A model generated the notes under the pieces. The model did not search any database. It was not told where the DNA came from and saw nothing but the letters and a program-made list of their open reading frames with translations. This document shows positions 1-7,279 of a stretch of DNA of 64,000 nt, one piece after another. Source of the DNA: Lachnospiraceae bacterium NC2004 (GTDB lineage: Bacteria > Bacillota > Clostridia > Lachnospirales > Lachnospiraceae); the NCBI GenBank assembly GCA_000621905.1, contig JHXB01000008.1, forward strand, positions 1 through 64,000. Direction: 5' to 3'. The stretch's first letter is position 1, and every line of letters begins with the position of its first letter. The position numbers and the translations under genes were made by a program.

Positions 1-172
1 CATCATCATTCATGTCTTTGATGTCTTCATAATTAATGTTCTTTTCCTTGGCAATGTTCACTACAGAACTAATAGAACTGCGTGACATATGCCGTGATCT
101 GGCAATCTCATTCTGGGACATACCGCCAGATTTTAGCTCGAGTATGAGCTTTACATTGATTCTATTGGCCAT
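1..172 (-). CDS. istA: IS21-family transposase IstA, N-terminal part (partial at window edge)
   Basis: Reading from the ATG at 172, the product begins MANRINVKLILELKSGGMSQ and continues with a helix-turn-helix (NEIARSRHMSRSSISSV) and the acidic stretch DIKDMNDD. This matches the N-terminus of IstA, the DDE transposase of IS21 elements; I recognise it from family knowledge and have not searched. The AAAGGAGG-type ribosome site at about 181-190 decides the start. Only 57 codons are in the window, so the catalytic DDE core is not visible. The element interrupts a GNAT gene to its right. Confidence 0.75.
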   Translation of the reverse strand, partial: MANRINVKLILELKSGGMSQNEIARSRHMSRSSISSVVNIAKEKNINYEDIKDMNDD

Positions 173-291
173 ATCTTTGGCCTCCTTTCGTAGAATTAGG
201 CTTATAAGCCTTAAACAATTCTACAATAGAATCAGTATCATTGTATGGATTAGTTGCATTATCGCGTGAATTGCAACATCAAAAACAAGGA

Positions 292-350
292 GGTACGCTG
301 TCGCGGACTAGCGGTACGCGATTGCGGATTGGTGGTACGTCCAGCGCGGA
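292..350. repeat. Three IS21 multiple terminal repeats, 21-bp period
   Basis: GGTACG occurs at 292-297, 313-318 and 334-339, exactly 21 bp apart. Each is followed 6 to 7 bases later by GCGGA (303-307, 324-328, 346-350). IS21 elements carry such repeated transposase binding sites at their ends, which supports assigning this stretch to the element. Confidence 0.65.
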
Positions 351-357
351 ATATTCA

Positions 358-490
358 GTTTTTCCATGCTTTCTCTTTCTTCATCAGTTAAAGAGCCAAA
401 ATCATCTATCATATACAGAATTCTAAGCCTGACAAGTTCCGGAATATCGCTTATTGTTGCTGTATCGTATATAATGATTTCCTTATCCAT
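358..490 (-). pseudogene. GNAT acetyltransferase, N-terminal fragment cut by the IS21 element
   Basis: The ATG at 490 starts MDKEIIIYDTATISDIPELV and runs on through LRILYMIDDFGSLTDEERES, the usual first strand-helix unit of small GNAT N-acetyltransferases. After about 44 residues the frame enters the insertion sequence and picks up unrelated residues before a stop near 308, so the acetyl-CoA binding part is lost. Its start overlaps the stop of the small upstream ORF (483-659), as a coupled pair. The same arrangement is seen at Fic (4705). I infer the gene was functional before the insertion. Confidence 0.7.
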
Positions 491-659
491 CTGCTACACC
501 TCCTTCTGCATCTTTGATTCTATAATAATCTTCCATCTTCACATTCAGCTTCACATAAGAATCCGCTTTTCGGTTGCTCACGCGCTCTAAAAGCACACAG
601 CTTTCGACGTCGTTACGCTTGAGCAACACCTTGCCACCGCCTTCAGCGTCATAATCCAT
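483..659 (-). CDS. Small conserved leader ORF, copy 1 (unknown function)
   Basis: The 58-residue product reads MDYDAEGGGKVLLKRNDVES and continues CVLLERVSNRKADSYVKLNV-KMEDYYRIKDAEGG. I do not recognise the family. It is closely related at protein and DNA level to the ORF at 4698-4901, and has decayed relatives at 2847-3056 and 6920-7136. Each precedes a different accessory gene. Its stop overlaps the start of the interrupted GNAT by 8 bases (GATGGATAA), and the GGAGG serving the GNAT lies inside this ORF, so the pair is translationally coupled. The start is the first in-frame ATG; an upstream in-frame stop rules out a longer form of the kind copy 2 has. Confidence 0.55.
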   Translation of the reverse strand: MDYDAEGGGKVLLKRNDVESCVLLERVSNRKADSYVKLNVKMEDYYRIKDAEGGVADG

Positions 660-693
660 GCAGAATTTAAGCTTATGCCCCCAAAAATGATAC

Positions 694-1365
694 TTACTTC
701 ATGATTCCGCCATGGAAATAGCACTCGTATACTTTTACGTTGTTGCAATAGATCTCTTCATATCCCTGAAACCAGGAAAAATCTCCTGTAACGCTACATT
801 TATATGTATATTCACCTGACTGATAATACTCCGGTCCCCGGTATGGCATTTTTTTATCCGCTTTGCGAAGTGCTTCTTTCAGGAAATCTCCGCTGAATTG
901 CTGATCTAACACCCTGCCAAGATAATTCATTGCATACTGTATTTTGCCATCAACCCAGATTGCTTCTTCACCGGCAAACTTTTCACCACCAACATACGTG
1001 TCATGATATGTATATGGTCCACTGCTGTATGAATAATCGTGAGAATCTATCCTTGTCGAGTCTGTTTCATTCATATAAGCAGCATAAGTATTCACGTTGG
1101 CCTCAAGCCTGAACTCGATCAGCTTGCTGATATCGCTATCCTCAGTATTCTCGTAACTAACCATACACTCCTGATCTCGGACCAGATAATCCACAGTGAC
1201 ATTGAACAGATTACTTATCTGAATAAGATTACTAATGTCAGGATACACCTGGCCTGATTCCCATTTTGCAACCGCCTGTCTTGAAACAGTAAGCTTTTCT
1301 GCGAGGTCTTCCTGTGTCATCCCCTTACTCTTGCGGATCAATTGTAGTTTCTCTGAAAAAATCAT
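694..1365 (-). CDS. XRE-family regulator with C-terminal DUF5680 domain
   Basis: This is a 223-residue protein. Residues 1-60 form a helix-turn-helix of the Cro/CI type (KLQLIRKSKGMTQEDLAEKL, then VSRQAVAKWESGQVYPDI). From about residue 85 to the end there is an aromatic-rich domain with GGEKFAGEEAIWVDGKIQYA, GRVLDQQFSGDFLKEAL and a C-terminal YKCSVTGDFSWFQGYEEIYC, which I recognise as DUF5680, common behind XRE domains in clostridia. The ATG at 1365 is chosen because GGAGG lies 8 bases upstream; the longer frame to 1401 has no such site. It stands alone, facing the same way as its neighbours, and is probably autoregulated. The ligand of the C-terminal domain is unknown. Confidence 0.8.
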   Translation of the reverse strand: MIFSEKLQLIRKSKGMTQEDLAEKLTVSRQAVAKWESGQVYPDISNLIQISNLFNVTVDYLVRDQECMVSYENTEDSDISKLIEFRLEANVNTYAAYMNETDSTRIDSHDYSYSSGPYTYHDTYVGGEKFAGEEAIWVDGKIQYAMNYLGRVLDQQFSGDFLKEALRKADKKMPYRGPEYYQSGEYTYKCSVTGDFSWFQGYEEIYCNNVKVYECYFHGGIMK

Positions 1366-1476
1366 TATCATCACCTCCAAGACCAGTATACAGTTACTCA
1401 TAGCTGTTATACATTAACCATTGGTTGCTTTTTTGCTACTTTTGTTATACATCATATCGAAGATCCGGCGATTTCA

Positions 1477-2012
1477 TCATTCTTCCTCAGAATTACTACC
1501 CGGCAGTTGTTTTATACCATCCAGACTTACCATGGACAGTGTCTTCATCTGCTTAACAGCAAGTTCTCTAAGCAAAACTATCCTTTCTGACATTGTTTTG
1601 CCCTGTCCAATCAGAATTGCGTTATAGCTTTCCATGATGCAAACTCAAGCGCGATATCCGAATGTGCATATGTTCCACCATATCTTCCAGATTTAGATAC
1701 AATACCTTTGGCATTCATCTGCTCAATCCATTTTGTAGGTGTCATAACAAAACGATTTAGGCCAGCTTCATTTTTAACCGCCTCGAATTGCACACGGTTA
1801 AAATCCGAATTGTGAAGTGTTTCCCAAACAGCAAGAAATTCAATCGTATTTCTGTTACGCATCCAGTTTTGAATAACAAAACGTGGATCATCCACATTCC
1901 TGTATTTTGCTATATCTGTCAAAGAAATAAATTCGTTTTCGAAATCTGTTGTATATATACCAATATCAATACCTTTGGCATGGATTGTTTCTTTCTTTAT
2001 CGTCTTAGGCAT
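1477..2012 (-). pseudogene. KilA-N DNA-binding protein with internal deletion and frameshift
   Basis: The first 130 codons are a KilA-N domain closely matching the intact paralogue at 9257-10129 (SLTDIAKYRNVDDPRFVIQN; SGRYGGTYAHSDIALEFASW). At about 1620 the similarity stops and the frame ends at 1611. In another frame, 1477-1610 encodes MSERIVLLRELAVKQMKTLS followed by LDGIKQLPGSNSEEE, which aligns with the last 50 residues of the intact paralogue (IDRLKLLREKAYRQLNILRS, LEGIKQSL). About 100 central codons are therefore missing and the two ends are out of frame. KilA-N proteins are typical of phages and mobile islands. Confidence 0.75.
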
Positions 2013-2013
2013 A

Positions 2014-2769
2014 TTATTTCACCTCCCCGGTCAGATAATCATAAAGCTTCTCCGCAGTACTAAAATCGATATCTGCCCCATTTTTATCGGTAATCATACC
2101 AGGCTCATACTTTCGTCCATAATCCAATTCATAAATGAAATAGTCAATGTTTTCAACTGCATCCTTCAGCAGTTTTCGAAGCAAAAATACCACGGTGCTC
2201 TCATGCGAGATCTGAAGTCCGGCGCCATTACAGAAATCACATTCAACATTATCTCTGCTTTTCCTGAAAAGCTCATCAACCTTATCAACAAGATCCGATG
2301 CTTCTCTTAACCGGCTCATAATATCCACAAATTCTTCTTTACTGATACTTGCACTGAATTCTTTGGCATTTTCATGTAATACCCTGTGAATCATCCTCTC
2401 GACTTGCTGAAATCGTACGATTCCCAATGTTCTCTTATCTAAGAAAGATGTGCCGTTTTGATCTTTTATGATCCATTCACAATCGGAATTATTGATGATA
2501 TACAGGTAATCCGTCCGGTTCTCCGTAACATCAATTACCCTCTCTTCTTTACAAGAAAACTGATGGATAAGCTCTTCCTCATAACCGTAATGAGACTTAT
2601 TAAACCGGATCACAAAACTCTCATAGTTACTGTAGTTCGAAAACAATCCCGCTTCGAACATTTCCAGAATTCTATCAGCATTTCCATCCGGATACATATC
2701 TCCATTAAATTCTACTGACGAGAAAACCTTCCCGTTACGGTCAATGTAAATAATCTTTCCTCTTGTCAT
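2014..2769 (-). CDS. Accessory protein of unknown function with C-terminal CDFCNG/YELDYGRKY domain
   Basis: About 251 residues, soluble, with no signal peptide. The N-terminal half (IDRNGKVFSSVEFNGDMYPD...) is unfamiliar. The last 75 residues contain CDFCNGAGLQ and then FLLRKLLKDAVENIDYFIYE-LDYGRKY with GMITDKNGADIDFSTAEKLY, a module I have seen at the C-terminus of phage-related clostridial proteins, but I cannot name a function. The start is the ATG at 2769 with GGAGG six bases upstream; the GTG just before it sits too close to that site. The stop is one base from the decayed KilA-N gene start, so the two were probably co-transcribed. A decayed copy of the small leader ORF lies about 80 bases upstream. 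Confidence 0.6.
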   Translation of the reverse strand: MTRGKIIYIDRNGKVFSSVEFNGDMYPDGNADRILEMFEAGLFSNYSNYESFVIRFNKSHYGYEEELIHQFSCKEERVIDVTENRTDYLYIINNSDCEWIIKDQNGTSFLDKRTLGIVRFQQVERMIHRVLHENAKEFSASISKEEFVDIMSRLREASDLVDKVDELFRKSRDNVECDFCNGAGLQISHESTVVFLLRKLLKDAVENIDYFIYELDYGRKYEPGMITDKNGADIDFSTAEKLYDYLTGEVK

Positions 2770-2821
2770 CACGCACCTCCGATGTTTTCTTTTATCGTAT
2801 TATATGCGTGATTTTTTGTCA

Positions 2822-2838
2822 TTGGACGGATAGTCCAA
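2822..2838. other. Short hairpin TTGGAC/GTCCAA
   Basis: TTGGAC (2822-2827) and GTCCAA (2833-2838) form a six-pair stem with a five-base loop, between the decayed leader ORF and the gene starting at 2769. There is no strong T-run, so it is not a convincing terminator. Confidence 0.3.
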
Positions 2839-2846
2839 AATCCTGG

Positions 2847-3056
2847 CTATGCAGCAAGTAACGAATAATACACCTGCATTCGTTTTATGAAAAGAATTGA
2901 ATTTACTTCTACGGTCGGGCAATATTCATAAGCATACTTTGAGTATTGTTTTACTAACAGATCCTCCATATGAACATCAAGAGTACTTTCTTTCGATTGG
3001 ATGTTGCTCATTTTCTGCAAAAGGCTCACGACCTCGACTGTTGTCCAACTGAGCAA
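2847..3056 (-). pseudogene. Small leader ORF, degraded copy
   Basis: The minus frame encodes TTVEVVSLLQKMSNIQSKES then TLDVHMEDL. This lines up with the copy at 4698-4901 (NVESCVLLERVSN...LNVKMEDYY) at the VE, LL, VSN/MSN, L-V and MED positions. Downstream the reading continues into residues without match, possibly a second partial copy (PTVEVNSILFIKRM). No good ribosome site is visible and the first half of the family sequence is missing. I regard it as a relic rather than a working gene. Confidence 0.45.
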
Positions 3057-3086
3057 CCGAATTACCGTCGTAATATAATCTGCTGA

Positions 3087-3593
3087 CTATTCTTTTTCAT
3101 TGTTGAATCGATATATGTATCGGACTTCCCTTAGTTCTTTTCCACCGATGCTATCTTCTATATAATCACCTGTACATAAAAATCCGAATTTTTCATAAAA
3201 CTTCCGAGCTCGATGATTGTCTTCCAGAACCCAAAGAAAGACTTCTTCAAACCCCTGGTTTTTCAATTCATTCACCACTTTTGACAATAATCTGTATCCG
3301 TAGCCCTTACCCATATATTCAGGCAAAAAATATATAGAGATTACTTCGCCCGATTCAGAGTACTGTTCAAATCGAGAGCGACAAATGCTGCTTGTCCCGA
3401 TATATTCTCCGTTTTCTATGCAAACAAGTGTATCCCACCCCAGCGTTACAATTTTATCAGTCCAACGCCCTTCCGGAATCTGATCTAAATAATCCTGCGG
3501 AATAATTCCTGCATAGGCGTATTTCCAGCTTAATTCGTATATTCTGCTTATCGCTTTTCTGTCATCTGATGGCTCTAAGTATCTTATTTTCAT
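3087..3593 (-). CDS. GNAT family N-acetyltransferase
   Basis: A 168-residue single-domain acetyltransferase. The acetyl-CoA pyrophosphate-binding motif is seen in EYMGKGYGYRLLSKVVNELK (Q/RxxGxG/A type), followed by the strand FLWVLEDNHRARKFYEKFGF, the usual motif B with the N-x-x-A-x-x-F/Y-Y-x-x-x-G-F signature. The family transfers an acetyl group to a small-molecule or protein amine; the substrate cannot be read from sequence. Two adjacent ATGs occur, and the second (3593) leaves 5 bases after the AGAGGG site whereas the first leaves only 2, so 3593 is preferred. It lies 24 bases downstream of the fic stop on the same strand and is probably in its transcript. Confidence 0.8.
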   Translation of the reverse strand: MKIRYLEPSDDRKAISRIYELSWKYAYAGIIPQDYLDQIPEGRWTDKIVTLGWDTLVCIENGEYIGTSSICRSRFEQYSESGEVISIYFLPEYMGKGYGYRLLSKVVNELKNQGFEEVFLWVLEDNHRARKFYEKFGFLCTGDYIEDSIGGKELREVRYIYRFNNEKE

Positions 3594-3619
3594 CATCGCC
3601 CTCTATATAACAATCTATT

Positions 3620-4705
3620 TCAAGAATTGATGACCCATTCTCCCTTCTTGTTTGACCCAATACGACGTATAACATTTTTCTGTACCATAGATCCTAATGC
3701 TCTCTTTATAGTCGCATCGGAACACCCAAGAATTCCTGCCATCTTAGCTCTAGTCAAAGACGGATCCTGTCTCAAAAGCTCAAGTACATTTTTTTCTCTT
3801 TCACTAAGCTCTACTATATTTATCGGGTCATTTATCGGGTCAATATCCTGCTTTATTGGGTCATTCTCCTGCTTTTGCGCGAACATGCCACTTACATGCA
3901 TTTCTCTGTTATGGAGTTCATTTTTTCCGTCAAGCAGCAGATTTTGCAGGAAAAGTTCAAGGAATTCTGTGGTTTCGTAGATTCCTTTTTTGATATTACT
4001 GTAATTGGCGCGTACTAATGCATTTCTGAAATACCATGAATGTTCAGCAAACATATCATTATCCGCTTCAAACCCCAATTGTCTCAGATACTTTATAAAA
4101 AATACTGCTGTAGTTCGCGTGTTTCCTTCTCCAAACACATGAATCTGCCATAGTCTGGAGATAAAAACTGACAAATGATGGATTACTTCTGTCATTGATA
4201 AACCATTGTAGCGGAAGTTCCTTTCCTGCGAAAAATCATATTCAAGAGTTTCCCTAAGATCAAGTGCATGCCCATATGACACAGTATCTCCGTCCAGAAC
4301 CCATTCTTTCTTAGTGATATTATAATCTCTTATTTTTCCCGCGTGAGAATATATACCCTTGAACAGTTCTCTGTGTATAAATATATATTGAGTCGGAGAA
4401 AATACAAATGCCTTATCTGACAGTATTTTTGCAATTCTCTGTGACACCTTATCGGCTTCTTCGGTCCCGTGCTCAGTTCTTCCCTGCCTACTCTCATAAT
4501 ATGATTTAATTAACTCGCCTGCCTCATCAATAGTGATTTCTCCATCAATGTTTTTTTTGGCTGTAGCATAAAGGTATTCGGATGTTTTTAAGCCGTCCAC
4601 ATCCTGAAGTCCTATTGCGGCAGACCAGGCCCGACCCATCTCCTTCCTTGAAGGAGGCAGATTCTTTATATATTCCTCAAAAGGATCCTTTTTTATATCA
4701 TCCAT
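3620..4705 (-). CDS. Fic family protein with N-terminal regulatory region and C-terminal winged helix
   Basis: This 361-residue protein is predicted to transfer AMP or another nucleotide onto a target hydroxyl. In order, it has an N-terminal helical segment (AWSAAIGLQDVDGLKTSEYL...) resembling the inhibitory helix fused to some Fic proteins; the Fic core with active motif IHVFGEGNTRTTAVF around residue 190; then a DNA-binding winged helix (LSEREKNVLELLRQDPSLTR...) at about residues 290-355. The motif differs from HPFxxGNGRxxR: Val replaces Pro and the last Arg is Ala. The start at 4705 is chosen by analogy with 490: both begin ATGGAT inside the last codons of the small upstream ORF. Likely role is toxin-like or regulatory. 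Confidence 0.8.
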   Translation of the reverse strand: MDDIKKDPFEEYIKNLPPSRKEMGRAWSAAIGLQDVDGLKTSEYLYATAKKNIDGEITIDEAGELIKSYYESRQGRTEHGTEEADKVSQRIAKILSDKAFVFSPTQYIFIHRELFKGIYSHAGKIRDYNITKKEWVLDGDTVSYGHALDLRETLEYDFSQERNFRYNGLSMTEVIHHLSVFISRLWQIHVFGEGNTRTTAVFFIKYLRQLGFEADNDMFAEHSWYFRNALVRANYSNIKKGIYETTEFLELFLQNLLLDGKNELHNREMHVSGMFAQKQENDPIKQDIDPINDPINIVELSEREKNVLELLRQDPSLTRAKMAGILGCSDATIKRALGSMVQKNVIRRIGSNKKGEWVINS

Positions 4706-4901
4706 CCGCTTCACCGCCCTCTGCATCTTTGATCCGATAGTAATCCTCCATCTTCACATTCAGTTTCACATAGGAATCTGCTTTTCGGTTGCTCACACGC
4801 TCGAGGAGCACGCAGCTCTCGACGTTGTTTTCGTTAAGCAACACCTTGCCACCAGCTTCAGCGTCATAATCTACGCGGAATTTAAATCTGATTCGCTTCA
4901 A
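4698..4901 (-). CDS. Small conserved leader ORF, copy 2 (unknown function)
   Basis: 67 residues: MKRIRFKFRVDYDAEAGGKV, then LLNENNVESCVLLERVSNRK, ending in KLNVKMEDYYRIKDAEGGEADG. The start is TTG at 4901, without a strong ribosome site. No known domain is recognised; the composition is charged and consistent with a compact alpha/beta fold. Its last codons overlap the fic start by 8 bases, giving a coupled pair. DNA and protein are near-identical to 483-659, whereas the downstream genes (GNAT and Fic) are unrelated. This suggests that the leader is the constant part and the downstream gene is exchanged. Confidence 0.55.
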   Translation of the reverse strand: MKRIRFKFRVDYDAEAGGKVLLNENNVESCVLLERVSNRKADSYVKLNVKMEDYYRIKDAEGGEADG

Positions 4902-4999
4902 AATACGGTCATCTTTCTATCAAAACCAACTGTCTTCGAATGCTTTATAACGACTCCTAACATAGATCTTGAATTATCTTCAGCTCATGTCAAATAAAG

Positions 5000-5028
5000 T
5001 CTCGGAAAAACTTTCGAGTTTTTCTGAC
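5000..5028 (-). terminator. Rho-independent terminator after the 5031-5348 gene
   Basis: GAAAAACT (5005-5012) pairs with AGTTTTTC (5017-5024) around a TTCG loop, with outer GTC/GAC pairs. On the minus strand the stem is followed by a T-rich run (ACTTTATTTG). It begins right after the stop codon at 5031. Confidence 0.7.
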
Positions 5029-5030
5029 AA

Positions 5031-5348
5031 CTATCGATTAAGTAACTCTGTCACTGAATCAATCAGTTCCTGACTGAATTCTTCCAGATCTTTCAAGTTG
5101 ATAACCTTCTTCTTTACAAGTATAGCAATATCCCATATCGCTTCGGATTTGTTCATTTCCAAAATCACACCCGGATGCTTCTTATCATTTCTGATTCTCT
5201 TTTCAAGTTCCCAAAAGTGATCAGAAGCATTTCCCGGAGAACTCAGCAGTTCAACATACTTCTTTGTCAATCGCTCCATATAAAGTTCCTGCCATTCAGG
5301 AACTTTTTCGCGAAACAGTTTCCAATCCACCTTTGATATCTCTACCAT
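5031..5348 (-). CDS. Small conserved protein of unknown function
   Basis: 105 residues, soluble, mostly helical. It begins MVEISKVDWKLFREKVPEWQ and contains FWELEKRIRNDKKHPGVILE, a pattern I have seen in short clostridial proteins encoded beside multi-helix or SWIM-associated proteins, but I know no function. GAGGTG lies 8 bases before the ATG. It is 18 bases downstream of the 5367-6590 gene on the same strand and is followed by a terminator, so the two are very likely one operon and may act together. Confidence 0.65.
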   Translation of the reverse strand: MVEISKVDWKLFREKVPEWQELYMERLTKKYVELLSSPGNASDHFWELEKRIRNDKKHPGVILEMNKSEAIWDIAILVKKKVINLKDLEEFSQELIDSVTELLNR

Positions 5349-5366
5349 ATTCCAATCACCTCAATC

Positions 5367-6590
5367 TCAAAACCGTTTCAGTTCATCTATCATTGCAGAT
5401 CTTCTGGGATACTGTGCCCTATACTTTGCTGCCAGTTCAGCGGCAATCTCCTTGCCTCCCGGATGAGCTGCTATTTTCTTCAAAGTTCTTGCTATATATT
5501 TGTAATCACGCCTGTTCTTTGATGTTCGTGCCTGCCTGTCTGCCGCATTTGCCAATACCTTCAGGCACCTGTCCGGATACATACTAAACAGTTTCTTTCC
5601 ATAGGTATCAATAACGTACTCATTGTCAGGCTCCGCATTATCCATGATCAGGTCATATCTGTCCTCATAGCTTAACCAGAGATTGATCGCCGGCAATTTG
5701 TCAGCAAATTCATTCAGCAATTCTTCCCATCTGACCTTCCACTCTTCAGCGGAGAATAGAGCCTTGTACTCCAGATAGTATTTCTCATCACCGGTATGAG
5801 CCACCATCATATCGTAAAGCTCTGCGTTATAAGCCGCCGTATCTCCTTGTATCCTGTATATTTCCATCAGAGCTTTTCTCGGTCCATCAGACCAGTAAGA
5901 GTCCGGGCGACTATATATCTGTTCTCTGTAGAGACTGATAGCTTCATCATAATTACCATATTCTGTCTCAATCTGTGCTAACAACTCTTTATTGGTATAT
6001 CTGTCTCTGGATCTCAGGAAATCCCTGATTTCCTGTATCGGTCTCTTCTGGTCAGCCAGAACCCTTACATAGTAATCTTCCTTTACATGAAGCGAATACT
6101 GTAAGATTTCCTTTTCAGGAATCTGACGTTTCAAATCATCCATGCCCTTCAAAAGGAACTGTTCCTTCTTAAAAAGTTCATCCTCGCTCTTAAAATACTT
6201 AAGTACAAAATCATAGATTGCATCTTCCATATAGTCAAAGACTCTTCCATCCAAATGCTCCAGTAGTACATCCAGCATTCGCTCATGAGAAAGGCTCTGC
6301 TCCCCATTTTTATAAATGGTTTCCCATACGTCATAAACACACGAGCAAAAATCCTGTGTTTCACCGTTAGAATCATCCTTATCAGTATTGTTCCACTTTA
6401 CATATGTCCAATTACAGAGTTCAAAAAGATCTGCATATCTGTTCTCGGCACACAGCCCTTCTTTAGCTCCTTCCAGCCCTTCCGTCACATCCATGCAGAG
6501 GTCTCCGCAGTCACGCCAGTCAGCAAAGCCCCTTCTTGTATTGTTAATAAACGCCGCGGTTATGAACTTCTTATAATCCTGCAATTTCAT
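5367..6590 (-). CDS. TPR-like helical-repeat protein of unknown function
   Basis: 407 residues of helical hairpins. TPR-like units are visible around residues 205-260 (LAQIETEYGNYDEAISLYRE, DGPRKALMEIYRIQGDTAAY) and similar helices run to the C-terminus (ANAADRQARTSKNRRDYKYI). It resembles the helical region that follows SWIM zinc fingers in clostridial proteins, but no SWIM motif is present, so this may be a shortened form. AGGGA precedes the ATG. Its start overlaps the end of the broken RhuM-like gene by 4 bases, and it is followed in the same transcript by the small protein at 5031. Confidence 0.6.
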   Translation of the reverse strand: MKLQDYKKFITAAFINNTRRGFADWRDCGDLCMDVTEGLEGAKEGLCAENRYADLFELCNWTYVKWNNTDKDDSNGETQDFCSCVYDVWETIYKNGEQSLSHERMLDVLLEHLDGRVFDYMEDAIYDFVLKYFKSEDELFKKEQFLLKGMDDLKRQIPEKEILQYSLHVKEDYYVRVLADQKRPIQEIRDFLRSRDRYTNKELLAQIETEYGNYDEAISLYREQIYSRPDSYWSDGPRKALMEIYRIQGDTAAYNAELYDMMVAHTGDEKYYLEYKALFSAEEWKVRWEELLNEFADKLPAINLWLSYEDRYDLIMDNAEPDNEYVIDTYGKKLFSMYPDRCLKVLANAADRQARTSKNRRDYKYIARTLKKIAAHPGGKEIAAELAAKYRAQYPRRSAMIDELKRF

Positions 6591-6877
6591 ATCTCGAATC
6601 CCTGCTTCATTGGTTTATCTTGCAAAACCAAATAGAGCTTAATCAATGCATCTGAACTTCCATTGCTTCTGTCGAAAATTTCGACAGAAGTATCTCTCTG
6701 TAATTCACCTTCTTTGAAGATTTTTCCAATATGATATGCGATAGATGACCTGGCCGTATCAAACAATTCGCTCATTTGATCTTGAGTAAGCCATACTGTA
6801 TCCCTATCGATTGGAACTAGGAGGCATATTGCTTTGTCCTTTGTCTCAAAGAGAACTATTTCATTTCTGCTTTCCAT
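6587..6877 (-). pseudogene. RhuM-like (virulence RhuM family) protein, C-terminally truncated
   Basis: Residues 1-65 read NEIVLFETKDKAICLLVPID, DTVWLTQDQMSELFDTARSS and IAYHIGKIFKEGEL. This is the characteristic N-terminus of the RhuM family, about 330 residues long, common in accessory islands and thought to bind DNA. After the EGELQRDTSVEIFDRSNGSS segment the family sequence (usually leading into NLDVIISVGYRV) is lost, and the frame ends at residue 96 on the start of the next gene. I infer a deletion that joined the RhuM head to the helical-repeat gene. A degraded leader ORF lies upstream. Confidence 0.65.
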
Positions 6878-6919
6878 ATACCTTTCACCTCTGTGTTGAG
6901 TATCAATAGCATTATTCTT

Positions 6920-7136
6920 TCATTTTTTATGATCATTACCATTTATAATCCTATGATAATCCTCCATATCGACGTCCAAAGTAATGAATCTTGACCGGGT
7001 GTTGCTCACTCTCTGTAAAAGCGCGATACTTTCGACGGTAGATTTTTTGGGTGTGAAAGAATTTCTTCTTCTCTATATCATTCATTTTATCATATAACTT
7101 ATCAAAATTGGCAAGAATTTTATTATTATTTACCAT
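6920..7136 (-). pseudogene. Small leader ORF, frameshifted copy in front of the RhuM-like gene
   Basis: In the frame ending at 6920 the minus strand encodes KKSTVESIALLQRVSNTRSR and then LDVDMEDYHRI, clearly the same family as 4698-4901 (VES..LL-RVSN...L-V-MEDYYRI). The 5' half lies in another frame, starting MVNNNKILANFDKLYDKMND from the ATG at 7136, so a frameshift near 7045 separates them. The gene is therefore inactive as a single product. As with the other copies, it lies directly upstream of an unrelated accessory gene. Confidence 0.5.
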
Positions 7137-7156
7137 TATTTTCTCCATAATAACTA

Positions 7157-7185
7157 TTGTCAAACCCTTTATACTGTGCTATCAT
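7157..7185 (+). promoter_or_regulatory. Sigma-A promoter for the Abi-associated RNA
   Basis: TTGTCA at 7157-7162 and TATCAT at 7180-7185 are separated by exactly 17 bases. Transcription would begin near 7192, at the 5' edge of the structured RNA. Confidence 0.6.
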
Positions 7186-7191
7186 AAAGGG

Positions 7192-7260
7192 CAGTGATAG
7201 GTTGCAGATACTCGAGAGGACTGTGACCGGAGAGAGGATCCTTGGGTCCTCTCTTCTTTG
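7192..7260 (+). ncRNA. Structured RNA upstream of the Abi_2 gene (candidate abiF RNA motif)
   Basis: GGTTGCAG (7200-7207) pairs with CTGTGACC (7221-7228) over eight positions with two G-U wobbles. The 13-base loop contains GAGAGGA (7214-7220). A second hairpin pairs AGAGAGGA (7231-7238) with TCCTCTCT (7247-7254) and is followed by T-rich TTCTTTGTTT. The loop GAGAGGA can compete for the same TCCTCTC, giving a pseudoknot or a switch. AbiF-type genes are known to be preceded by a structured RNA (the abiF motif) that acts with the protein. Position and topology fit, but I cannot run a covariance model. Confidence 0.5.
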
Positions 7261-7279
7261 TTTGAAAGGAATACTACAT

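Larger units (their letters stand above)
1..357 (-). mobile_element. IS21-family insertion sequence, 5' end (partial, runs off the window)
   Basis: The minus strand carries the start of an IstA-type transposase. Before it lie about 185 bases of untranslated terminal sequence with three 21-bp-spaced repeats, as expected for the multiple terminal repeats of IS21 elements. The outer end is placed at 357 because the minus strand there begins TGAATATTCCGCGCTGG: IS21 elements start with TG, and the reading frame of the interrupted acetyltransferase loses family similarity exactly there. The other end and istB lie outside the window, so target duplication cannot be checked. Confidence 0.72.

Noticed and set aside
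483-4901. Integron cassette array explanation for the repeated leader ORF
   Set aside because: No integron integrase or attC-like structure is visible between the units; the repeat is a coding sequence at the 5' side of each cargo gene.
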